A stretch of 29,023 nucleotides of DNA from Beroe ovata (taxonomy: Eukaryota; Ctenophora; Nuda; Beroida; Beroidae): NCBI GenBank assembly GCA_946803715.1, contig CAMPET010000035.1, positions 118,573 through 147,595 on the forward strand. The letters run 5' to 3'. This document shows positions 12,236 through 20,872 of this stretch, piece after piece (within the stretch, counting starts at the first letter, position 1; every line of letters begins with the position of its first letter). A program made the position numbers and the translations under genes. Below the pieces are notes generated by a model. The model ran no database searches. It saw only the letters and a program-made list of their open reading frames with translations, and was not told where the DNA came from.

Positions 12236-12729
12236 CACTTCCAGAGAGAGAAAGTCTTGAATCTTTCCATCCCGACCGAACTTTGATTATTCTCGTCTCT
12301 TATGATACTTTTGCTATATTATATGCAATATGTTTTACTATGTTCAAATTTGCAAAATAATTTACGTAGTTGTATCGTTCAGTTTTTCTTCTGGGTTAAT
12401 ATAAAGATAGTTTGGTAATTTCCCAACTGAATTGTGGTCATATTGTCGCTATCTGACTGTGTGGATAAATGATATAATTCGAATTCTGAAGATTTTATGA
12501 GTACTTTCATTGCTATTTATGTAAAATCTCAATCATCATATCATGTTCTGTGCAATGGTTTATTGACCAGTCATTGATTATGAAGTTTCTCTGTACACAG
12601 TTGACTATATCTCGTATCCCATTATCTGGTCCTTTTGGCATGACAATGATCATTCATAAGCTGTTTTTAATACAAGAGGGCGAATTTCATTCACCTGCTA
12701 ACATACTCATTTTGTTGGTAGCTAGTGCA
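12236..12729 (+). other. FAF2-RBMX2 intercistronic region
   Basis: This AT-rich spacer shows no coding signal and no canonical AATAAA that I could find. It ends in a branchpoint-like CTAAC (12699-12703) and acceptor TTTGTTGGTAG (AG at 12720-12721), followed 8 bases later by the RBMX2 ATG. A frame open from 12550 through the ATG reads in phase with RBMX2, but its upstream part does not resemble the family. Confidence 0.5.
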
Positions 12730-13757
12730 ATGTCTATGCGAGATATGTTGGATTCTCAGAACCCAGAGTTGGAAGCAGCTGGGTCGAGACAAAGCTGGCA
12801 TGATCTCTACAAGTCAAGTTCATGGATTTATGTCGGGGGTCTGGACTACGGCCTAACGGAGGGTGATATTGAGGCAGTTTTCTCTCAGTATGGGAAAATC
12901 GTACAACTTAACTACGTTAAGGACAGGTGAGTGCTTTTGAAATACATAGTAACCATAAGTAGACGAAGATAAATGAATGTGGTGTGAACACATGAGTAAT
13001 CTTACCAAGCAAAGTTGACGCTGATTCAATGCTATCAGGGATACGGGCAAGCCGAAGGGGTTCAGCTTCATTAATTTCGAAGATCAGCGTAGCACAGTGC
13101 TGTCTGTGGACAACCTAAATGGTATCAGACTGTGTAACAGATTCCTCAAAGTTGACCATGTCAGAGACTACAAGCCGCCAGATGGTGTAAGTTGCTTTCT
13201 ACAGGATTGTTTTGGGGTTTGAAGTACGACATCACGTCATATTCCTGTATGACAGTCTCTGTGACACCATGACAGTGCTTTATAACAGTCCTGTATAACA
13301 GTTCTATGTGACACCATGACAGTTCTGTATAACAGTCCTTACAACCACTGTAACCCCGCAGAATGACCGTCCATTCAAAGAAAGCCGGGGAGGAGGCGGC
13401 GATTATAAGAAACGAGGGAGTTATAACAAACCGTACAACTACGAGCCAAGTGGTCCCTCACGAGGGTTCAACGAGAAGAAGCGGTCCGATAGGCCAGGTT
13501 TCGGCTACAGTCGCAAAGATGCCGAGAGGGAAGCACAGGAAGCTGCCGCACGAGGAGGCAGGGGTAGAGGATCTAGACGGTCTAGGTCATCGTCTAGCAG
13601 CTCTAGCTCAGGAAGTTCTCGTTCTAGATCACGATCTCGTAGTCGGTCACGAGGTGCGAGGAGAGGGGAACGAGGGCGGGATGGACAGAGGGAGCGAGGG
13701 GATGGGAGAGTGAAGACAGAGACTCACAGTCCTCAGTACAAGGACATTTCACCTTAA
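12730..13757 (+). CDS. RBMX2: RBMX2/Ist3-like RRM protein of the RES splicing complex
   Basis: Three exons, 12730-12926, 13039-13186 and 13362-13757, give 246 residues with consistent phases. The single RRM (about 31-110) has RNP2 IYVGGL and RNP1 KGFSFINF. The characteristic YGLTEGDIEAVFSQYGKIV and FEDQRST closely match human RBMX2 (YELTEGDI..., YEDQRST). RBMX2 and yeast Ist3/Snu17 belong to the retention-and-splicing complex of the activated spliceosome. The C-terminus is Gly/Arg-rich and then an SR-type tail (about 183-225), unlike the longer Lys-rich tail in vertebrates. I chose this ATG because a CTAAC branchpoint and a TAG acceptor lie just upstream. The gene is 486 bp from FAF2, same strand. 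Confidence 0.92.
13249..13340 (+). repeat. Short tandem repeats in RBMX2 intron 2
   Basis: Variants of TGTGACACCATGACAGT and TGTATAACAGTC alternate several times across the second half of this intron. It is a small interspersed minisatellite with no evident function. Confidence 0.6.
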
Positions 13758-14305
13758 CTAGGTATTAGCTGAAAACTGAAATCAATGATTATTTAACATC
13801 GAGTTTGAACTATTTTTAGCCCAACTTGACATATCTCACCCTCTCTGCAGGTTTAGTCAGATCAAGAAACAAGGACAGTTTTGTTAAGCTGTTCGTTCCC
13901 TCTATCTCAGCCATGTTACATTGGGTTGACAGATTAGCGTTGCCACATGTCACAAAACGTTCAGACATTACTGTAAGGCGCGATCATCTTGACTTTGATT
14001 ACTTTACCTTAACGTACGTTTGCGGCGCGCGATATCGTGGACTGGAATAAATGTCTTTGCGAAAATGCCCATAATGAACCACCATGAAGTTTTTCATTTT
14101 TTTCCTGAAACGAATCTCAGTTATCAAAGAAAACAATGCCTATTCAATATTCATAATGATTGCTAGACCATTCGTATCTAAAGTTCTTTCCATTAATCAT
14201 GTTTCGACTTTTTTGCTTTTCTCAAACTTTTCATTTTATCTCACCCAGCCTTTTTCATCACCAGTTTTTCATTTAAACAGTTTTTCACTTTTCAAAGGCA
14301 GCAAT
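13758..14305 (+). other. RBMX2 to ELAV-like intercistronic region
   Basis: The only canonical AATAAA I noticed in the spacers of this six-gene run is at 14046-14051. The 3' part (14160-14301) is pyrimidine-rich and ends in acceptor CAAAGGCAG five bases before the ELAV-like ATG. A 74-codon in-frame extension from 14084 is open but looks like translated polypyrimidine tract. Confidence 0.45.
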
Positions 14306-15382
14306 ATGTCCGCCAATCGGTCAAACAACGACGGTACAAACCTGATCATCAACTATTTGCCTCAAACTGTTGATGAAGACGAGTTGAGCTCCATGTTCTC
14401 TCAATGTGGCATGTTAGAATCAGTTAAGATCATCAGAGATGGCAAGTCTCAAATAAGCCGGGGCTTTGCCTTCATCAAGTATGTGGACAAGGTAGCAGCT
14501 GACAAGGCAATGAGACAGTTTACAGGATACAAGATGGGCAGTAAGACTCTGCGTGTCTCATTGTCAAGGCCGGCCGGTGAAGAGACACGGGAGACGAATC
14601 TCCTGATAGAGAACCTACCCGCTAACTTTGGAGATAAGGAACTGTACCAGCACTTCACAGTGTACGGCAAGATAATCACGCACAGGGTGTGCAGGGGTCC
14701 AGACGGACAGAGTAAGTGTAAGGGATATGTCAGGTATAATTTGAAGAGCGAAGCTGAAGATGCCATCACGGCACTACATGGCATCAATCTGGGAGGGGCT
14801 GATGAACTTATCGTCAGATTCGCCGATCCCCCCGTTGTTAGAGCTACTCAGGAACTAATTAATAAGAAGACGTCTCGATCAGCTGGGAGACCGTATCCGA
14901 CCCACACAATGAGACCAACTGGGTCCCGGCCCCCAGTTGAGCACTTCCCAGTTGCTACGTCCAGTGTCAGAGGGACAGCGAGGCCAGGACGAGGCAGGGC
15001 GGTGCCCCAGTGCATGGTGCCGACACATTGGCCAACAGCACCAAGCGTAGAACCGTGGCAGAAAGTAGATATAGGTGGGGAAGTTGACTTTTCATATGTC
15101 CCTGAAAACCACAAGTCTTCATATGATCCAGAGAAAGGGTGGTGTGTGTTTGTTTACAACTTGCCCCCCACCGCCAATAACGAAACACTCTATCAACTGT
15201 TCTGTAAGTTTGGAGCTATCAACTCAGTGAAACCAGTTGTGTTTCAAGATAACACTTGCAAAGGATTTGGCTTTGTTCACATGATGAATTACGATGATGC
15301 ATACAGGTCAATCGAGGTGTTAGATGGTACACCTTACAAGGGAAAAACTTTGCAAGTCAGATTCAAAAATGCCAAAAAATAG
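14306..15382 (+). CDS. ELAV/Hu-like RNA-binding protein, three RRMs, intronless
   Basis: The 358-residue protein has the ELAV layout: tandem RRM1 (about 11-89; LIINYL and RGFAFIKY) and RRM2 (about 96-174; LLIENL and KGYVRY), a Pro/Arg-rich hinge (about 180-260), and RRM3 (278-355; GWCVFVYNLP and KGFGFVHM). TNLIINYLPQT and WCVFVYNL are near-identical to Hu/ELAV signatures, while RRM2 is more divergent. Family members bind AU/U-rich RNA and control splicing, stability or translation. The coding region is one exon, which suggests intron loss or retroposition. A 3' acceptor (AG 14300-14301) precedes the ATG by 4 bases. The hinge segment just before RRM3 (VPENHKSSY) and RRM3 itself are the closest visible relatives of the next two genes. 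ELAV subtype and any neuronal role are not shown by the sequence. Confidence 0.88.
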   Translation: MSANRSNNDGTNLIINYLPQTVDEDELSSMFSQCGMLESVKIIRDGKSQISRGFAFIKYVDKVAADKAMRQFTGYKMGSKTLRVSLSRPAGEETRETNLLIENLPANFGDKELYQHFTVYGKIITHRVCRGPDGQSKCKGYVRYNLKSEAEDAITALHGINLGGADELIVRFADPPVVRATQELINKKTSRSAGRPYPTHTMRPTGSRPPVEHFPVATSSVRGTARPGRGRAVPQCMVPTHWPTAPSVEPWQKVDIGGEVDFSYVPENHKSSYDPEKGWCVFVYNLPPTANNETLYQLFCKFGAINSVKPVVFQDNTCKGFGFVHMMNYDDAYRSIEVLDGTPYKGKTLQVRFKNAKK

Positions 15383-15506
15383 ACTCGACTCACCGTAGCT
15401 ATCGATTGGTTAGCGACCCTTTCTTCGAACCAAAGTTAAGATTGACAAAGGCTGAAATTGTAATTCTCAAGATAGTATCAAGCGATCATTCAAAGAAGAA
15501 TAACCG

Positions 15507-15640
15507 GTATGTGTACACATGGAAGGAAAAGCGGATGGAAAGAAAAAGACGCGCACTTTACAGTGGAAACTGCTAACAATTGCTAACAATTGCGCGTCTT
15601 TTTCCTTCCCTCCACCCCTTTTTTCCATGTGTACACATAC
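15507..15640. repeat. Long imperfect hairpin between ELAV-like and mitochondrial RRM gene 1
   Basis: The arm at 15507-15555 (GTATGTGTACACATGGAA... to GACGCGCA) is matched in reverse complement by 15591-15640 with only scattered mismatches. The ~35-base loop contains TGCTAACAAT twice. This may be a MITE-like foldback element or a transcribed stem-loop in the intercistronic spacer. No clear target-site duplication was found. Confidence 0.8.
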
Positions 15641-15848
15641 GCGTAACAAGTGTCATTATCAGATCATATTAATGATTACTGCATTTATTCAATCAATGAA
15701 CTTTATGATGATCAAATCACCGTTAAGTATTTGTTTCCTTTGTTCGTCTCAATGTTAAACATTCCAATTCCAATTCCCATTCTTCTTATAGCAACAATTC
15801 CGCCAAACTGCTAACCGTTTCCATCCTAGGTTCAGATGAACATAATTG

Positions 15849-16803
15849 ATGTTCCGTCATCTCATTCCTACATCTACTAAGAGAAGACTCCTGTACCCCT
15901 CATTACGCTCGCCCTCCACTCTTTCCCCTGGGTGTGTTTCACATTGTTTTGGTGTACGAAACATCTGCAGGAGGTTCTCCACATCTGACGACCCAACGTT
16001 TGTGAAAGTCGCCTCCGATAATCCGCAGGTTTGACTTATTGTTATTTTGATCGGGATAGCTTAGTGTCTGAGTCTCAATCAAACCACTGCTTTCATGCCC
16101 ACTAACTCTTGATTGTGATTTGATATCTCCCTCTTCATTCAGTGGAAAACGGAATGCGATCCCGGTATTATCTCGACAGTTAAGCGAGGAGATCTATCAG
16201 ATATCCCCGAGGATCACAGATCATCTTACATCAAGGATTTAGGCTGGTGCCTCTTCCTGCGCAATCTGCCCCTCAATAACTGGGAACAAACACGGCGTTT
16301 ACTGAAGAGAGTGTTCTCTACGTACGGGACAGTGAATCATGTGATGCTGCCGTTAGATGAAAATAGGACTGTGTACAGGAGCGGGATTGCTTTTGTTCAT
16401 ATGAACAGTTACTCTGAGGCGTGCGAAGCGTTGAAATACCTGTCAAAGTTTGAAATTGACCAGCAACCGGTATTCGTCAAGTTTAGGAATGCAGGTGAGA
16501 GATTCTTTCCTTTAATCTAGCCCAGTCCATCTAGCCCAATGTCCTGATTCTGAGTTGGGGTCATTTATTGGGATAATATCCACTAGTTATCTATTGACAC
16601 TGACAATAGTGATATGAATTATAAATCCACTGGCAGATAAAGATGAACAGGGGCGACGGAAGAAAAGCTATGACAAGAGGAGAAGTGGTGGAAATAGAGA
16701 GACTTCATTCACGTGGCCGACAAACATAGAACTGATACATATGAGTAGATTACCACTCGAGCCACCGCGCATGCCCGGGGCCGATATGTTAGATTCTGAT
16801 TGA
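15849..16803 (+). CDS. Putative mitochondrial single-RRM protein 1, ELAV RRM3-derived
   Basis: Three exons, 15849-16028, 16143-16494 and 16637-16803, give 232 residues. Exon 1 is a candidate mitochondrial presequence: rich in Arg/Ser/Leu, almost no acidic residues, ending RRFSTSDD, which fits the R-3 cleavage pattern (R-x-F/S). Exon 2 carries DLSDIPEDHRSSY then GWCLFLRNLP and AFVHMNSYSEA (about 94-175), aligning with the hinge and RRM3 of the ELAV-like gene 450 bp upstream; RNP1 is degraded compared with KGFGFVHM. The basic tail GRRKKSYDKRRSGG (about 180-195) may add RNA binding. The exon 1 donor GTTTGA is weak; the other splice sites are good. A CTAAC branchpoint and TCCTAG acceptor (15828-15829) lie upstream. 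A short overlapping uORF starts at 15836. I know of no named orthologue; mitochondrial location is inferred. Confidence 0.75.
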
Positions 16804-16957
16804 CATTAGTTTTAGAGCGACTTATCCAATAATGATGAAACTGGCCGTTACAGAGCAATAGTTTGGACTTCGTGATTTAACGAGAAATTCAAGAGCAAAC
16901 AATCCTGATTTATCTTATCGTTTTGAACGCCCTAACCTTTTTGTGCATTCCATAGCG

Positions 16958-17945
16958 ATGTTGAATTTGAAGCAGTTAGTCAGACACTGTGCTCTGACGA
17001 GAGCACTGCCTATCTCTTATTGTCCCAGAACACAGACTCCAGCCAGTGCTATTCTATCTCGTTTTCTTCACTCTATCCCGGATTTCGCGACTGTAGACGA
17101 TAACCACAAGCCAGGGTACGCCCATGGGCGGGGCTGGCAGCTGACGGTTGATCTGCCTACATCTCATGACGAAAGTGCTACTGTAAAAACTTTGAGAACA
17201 TTATTCGCCCGGTTTGGGAAAACTAATAATATCTGGGTGATGAAACGTTTGAAGACTAATAGCTCAGGGTTGGGGAGAGCTATTGTCCACATGGATATCT
17301 ATGAGGATGCTTGTGACGCTGTGAATAGTTTGACTGAGGCTAAGATTGAGGGAACTCCACTGAATGTCAAATTCGGGAATGGTAAGTTTTCTTCCATATG
17401 ATATGTAGTTTAAAACTTATCAACACTACTTATTACAATCAGATAATATGTAGTTTGAACCGCGACATTTTTGGCGTGAGGTTTAACATGATGCACTAAC
17501 TCTAATTGATTTCATGATGCACTAACTCTAATTGATTTCAGACAGAAAAAGGAATATCATCGTCCATAGACTGGCCGAAGAGGAGGATGAGAACATTTCA
17601 CAGAAGATATCCACCCTCCTGGATACGATAGGTGTTCAATCCGATGTCTCGGCCAGTGCACATAGGATAGGTCGTAACGCTGGGACCAGGCCTGTTCGTT
17701 TAACCCTGGAATCCAGTGATGCAGTCAGTAAAGTACTGAAAAACAAGAATCTCATCAAGGATAGCGAGGAATTTTCTGGAGTTTTCATCACTCAGGACTT
17801 GTCAGCTGAGGAAAGGAAAAGAAGACAAGTTGTGATTAGTAAATTGACAAAAGCCCGAAGGGAGAATCCTAACATGAATCATTTCATGGTCAATGGCATG
17901 GTAGTGAGCACATCAACGGATGATAAGTTACAGACGACTGCTTGA
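16958..17945 (+). CDS. Putative mitochondrial RRM fused to LINE ORF1-like domain
   Basis: Two exons, 16958-17381 and 17542-17945, joined in phase 1 (donor GTAAGT, acceptor GATTTCAG), give 275 residues. Residues 1-40 are a basic, Ser/Leu-rich presequence candidate. An RRM follows (about 58-141; GWQLTVDLPT, GRAIVHMDIYEDA), with DNHKPGY before it, echoing the ELAV-like hinge. Exon 2 (142-275) is different in kind: RNIIVHRLAEEEDENISQK, then SAHRIGR, RPVRLTLES, KVLKNKNLI and FITQDLSAEERKRRQ. That pattern is familiar from ORF1/gag-type proteins of non-LTR retrotransposons. No reverse transcriptase follows and the frame is intact, so this looks domesticated. The gene begins only 152 bp after its neighbour's stop, with CTAAC and acceptor CCATAG two bases before the ATG. 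Confidence 0.75.
17488..17539 (+). repeat. Tandem 26-bp duplication of branchpoint and polypyrimidine segment
   Basis: ATGATGCACTAACTCTAATT plus GATTTC occurs at 17488-17513 and again at 17514-17539, the second copy running directly into the AG acceptor (17540-17541). Each copy carries a CTAAC branchpoint consensus. The duplication lies in the intron that joins the RRM exon to the LINE-like exon. Confidence 0.9.
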
Positions 17946-18350
17946 ATTTACATCTGGGCTCTGCTAACGTATTCGATCCTGATTTCTTACGCTTGAGTTG
18001 TGTTGAAAATATGCAACCATTGAGTCGTTGATTTTTACCATTCAAGTTTCACATGATCCCGATTTTGCATCAACTTTAATTTTATATCATCATTGGTCCA
18101 TATTATGCACGAACACCACTGAACTGCTTTTGTCCCCTAATCCCAATGATAGGGTACTGATCCACTTTCTGTTTGCCAGGAAATACTAACTTGTTCGTGC
18201 TTGCGTGCCAATATCACTGACACTATAGCGTACTTTCCTAGATATACATAGATTACCTAGTAGTAGCTAGTTTAAAGTGGCCTAAATTCCAATAATTCCT
18301 TGTTTTGCACACGGCCAAAGCCCCGTGACACTTTCACCCGCATCTAGGTT

Positions 18351-19542
18351 ATGTTCCGATTAGTGAGCAGATCCTCAAGACGATGTCAAGGACTGATGAA
18401 AGTTGCACGACCAGCAGCGTCCCCAACGCACGTCACCAGGACGTTCAGTACTGAGGACGCGCACTCAGAGGACGATTACAGCATCCCTGAGAATCGATTC
18501 GAGGGAGTGGGACAACCATTCGAGAGGAAGATAGCTGACATACTCTCTCGACCTCTGAAGGATAATGAGGTAGTGACAATCGATCTTTAGGGGGGGGGGT
18601 TATGAGGTTAAATTTAATAAACGGTTGTTATAGAATCCACGGGATACCACTCACGTTATATTTTCCTGTCCAGGTGCTCCTGGCGAAGGATGGTACTCTG
18701 AGAGTATCAGATGAGCATTACCAGGCTATACTAAACTCTGCATTTGACGTTGGGGGCTGGGCTCTCGTGCCATGCTCGGAGATGAAGGAGTTGGACCTTT
18801 CTGATAAGGGGGACAGTGAGTTACTTCATTCCTTCATTAGCCGTTACGCCGTCTTGCGGCTAACGCACTATTATGTATTATCTGCTTCCTTATAGAACAC
18901 CCCCACCCTTGACTCTCCCCTTCTTCCTCTTTGACTCCATTCTCATTTCCTCCTCTCTCCCCTTTTTCCCTCAACCCTCTCTCAACCCTCCTCCTGCCCC
19001 ACTCTCACCCCTCCTCCTTCCCCACTCCCAACCCTACTCCTTCCCCTCTCTCCCTCACCTCCCCCTTTCTCCCTCACCTCTCCCCTCATTTACCAGAGCA
19101 ATTCCTCACGATGATCAGAGAATACTCCCTCTACTGTCACGGTAGATTTGTGTCACAAGCGTTCGGTGAAACTCCCTTCTTCCCCGGCAAGCAGTACTAC
19201 TCCAACGCCACGGAGAAAATAAAAACCAATGCTCTATCTCGGTGTTGCAAAGATTTAGGTTGGCTGAATTAGCAGTTTCTTTCGGATTTTAATCTGAATA
19301 ACGCGCCATTTGATACTATAACTAAGGCACATGATGAATGGCAGTTATATTTTTACTGTTTAATTTCAGGCGTAGCGTCGGAGTTGTGGGACAAGTCATG
19401 GACCGATAACTGGAAGTCAAGGTATGCCGTTCAGGAGTGGGTTGAAAATGTCTCAAACGGCAGGAAGGCACATTTGTGGAGACGAAAAGACGAAGACTGG
19501 ACTTGGCCATTCAAGAAGACATCTTTTCAGAAGACTTACTGA
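18351..19542 (+). CDS. MGM101: MGM101-like mitochondrial recombination protein
   Basis: Four exons, 18351-18569, 18674-18815, 19097-19258 and 19370-19542, give 231 residues (yeast Mgm101 about 270). Residues 1-33 form a presequence candidate with TRTFST, an R-3 type cleavage pattern. The core has the family hallmarks in order: LAKDGTLRVSDEHYQAILN, AFDVGGWALVPCSE, MIREYSLYCHGRFVSQAFGE, NALSRCCKDLGVASELWDKSW, and a basic WRRK followed by FxWPF-type end. Mgm101 is a Rad52-related single-strand annealing protein needed for mitochondrial DNA maintenance in yeast. The paired Cys of RCCKDLG are conserved. Exon 1 donor is GTAGTG; reading through it instead gives a stop four codons later. Acceptor CATCTAG lies 3 bases before the ATG. 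It is the last gene of the same-strand run, 402 bp after the RRM/ORF1-like gene. Confidence 0.9.
18900..19095 (+). repeat. Polypyrimidine low-complexity tract in MGM101 intron 2
   Basis: Nearly 200 bases are C/T only apart from scattered A and a few G, with loose repeats of CTCACCCCTCCTCCTTCCCC type. It runs into the exon 3 acceptor TTTACCAG. Proline/serine-rich frames here are artefacts. Confidence 0.85.
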
Positions 19543-19640
19543 GGAATAGGATGAGCAATGAAAATGAAAACTTTGTTCGAGCACCAACATAGAGTCTTGT
19601 GCTAATTACTACTGCTCAAACCGGAACGGTAAAGAAAGCT

Positions 19641-20282
19641 TTTTATTTTATTTTAACTTATTATATACACTTGAGTTATTTTCTTATTGTTCCAATCCCA
19701 TATGGGAAAAGATAATTGTTTTAAGGTATTTCCAATTTGATTTTTAGAATCGATATGAGGATGACATGATATTGATGAACCATCGAATTTCAAGAACATC
19801 AATTCCCAACGAGGATGTATCGAATGTGGACAAATTCAACTTTTTATACGAATTTGACATGACAACTTATTTTCTTTTTAGCGATACTGAGTTGCAGTTA
19901 CGCAGCGGTCGGATTGTCAATTTGCCATTCAAAATTACTTGATCAGTAATATTCTGCAGTGGAATGAGCAATGCATTAATGCAATGAACATTTTATTTTT
20001 CATTTTGCCGACGAGTGAATTGGATTTTAACAACATCAAGAATATGATCATTATTAGATTATTTAAACTTATTTTACTCATTTCAAGTTCAACTTCAAGT
20101 ATGGTGGGTATCCATATTGTGTGCACACGTTATATATAGGTTGCCAGGCCCTATGATGTATGACCACTGACGCGGACGGCCGGACGACGGCACCTGATGC
20201 ACTCCCGGCACGGGCAATGCCGTTGGGCAGATGCAGAGAATGCCGCATGGGATTGGGCAGATGCAGAGAATTCAGAATAAAT
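19641..20282 (+). repeat. ~0.63-kb duplicated block, copy A
   Basis: From TTTTATTTTATTTTAACTTA to GCAGAGAATTCAGAATAAAT the block is nearly identical to 20934-21549, differing by a few substitutions and indels. Copy A has an extra CATTAATGCAATG-like insert near 19972-19986 and a longer GGGCAGATGCAGAGAAT series near 20226-20270. It has no credible gene; the short antisense frame near 19935-20126 is shared with copy B only because the DNA is duplicated. Confidence 0.9.
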
Positions 20283-20294
20283 ATACGCAGCTGC

Positions 20295-20470
20295 TATTCT
20301 GCCTCGTTTGAATCCGCGCACGACGGTACTTGCGACGCGCCTGCCAGCTTTTATGGTTAGGGTTAGGGTACTTGGGTTAGGGTTAGGTTAGGGTTAGGTT
20401 AGCATAAAAGCTGGCAAGCGCGTCGCAAGTACCGTCGTCCGTCGTGCGCGGATTCAAACGAGGCAGAATA
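20295..20470. repeat. Inverted repeat enclosing interstitial telomeric repeats
   Basis: The left arm 20295-20355 (TATTCTGCCTCGTTTGAATC ... GCCAGCTTTTATG) is repeated in reverse complement at 20403-20470. The only differences are a 7-base indel (GGACGAC class) and about one substitution. The ~47-base loop is the telomeric tract. The structure could extrude a large hairpin or cruciform. Confidence 0.92.
20356..20402 (+). repeat. Interstitial TTAGGG-type telomeric repeats
   Basis: About seven units of TTAGGG and the variant TTAGG are present, interrupted by TACTTG. They form the loop of the surrounding inverted repeat. As genes continue on both sides, this is interstitial and not a chromosome end, unless the assembly is wrong. 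Confidence 0.9.
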
Positions 20471-20771
20471 TGTTCCCGCGCTGCGTGACCCAAATACTCC
20501 GCGCGCGCTGCGTTGTCGCACTATGCGCTGATTTGGCGATATTTTAACTTGGGGGAACGCGCAGCACTAAATGTGCGGAATGTCGAGAAAGTGTGGTGCA
20601 CTCAAGCCTTCATTGTGAAGAATGTATAAACCTTAGCTAGCTCTATTTTATCTCATCTGAAAGATGAAAGTCTGTACTTTACGACGGTGTTTTCATTTTT
20701 ACACAGATTTGAATAATTCAACTAGTTATGATCGATCAAAAATAGGGAATTTTCAATCTCAATTATTTTCA

Positions 20772-20872
20772 TGTTCCGTACTTCGCCCCCCTTAGTGGTG
20801 CATACTGTGATAAAGCTTGATCTTTCCTCTAAAACATGGTGTAGGTCTCTATATGGGGCGAAGTACGGAACA
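20772..20872. repeat. Small foldback element with 18-bp perfect inverted ends
   Basis: TGTTCCGTACTTCGCCCC (20772-20789) is the exact reverse complement of 20855-20872. About 65 bases separate the arms. It resembles a tiny MITE or a structured RNA stem. No target duplication could be assigned. Confidence 0.8.

Noticed and set aside
14084-14305. In-frame N-terminal extension of the ELAV-like protein
   Set aside because: It is hydrophobic Phe/Ser/Leu-rich sequence typical of a translated polypyrimidine tract, and an acceptor sits just before the ATG at 14306. A hidden alternative presequence cannot be fully excluded.
20356-20402. A chromosome end
   Set aside because: The TTAGGG tract is short and degenerate and is followed by unique gene-bearing DNA, so it is interstitial.
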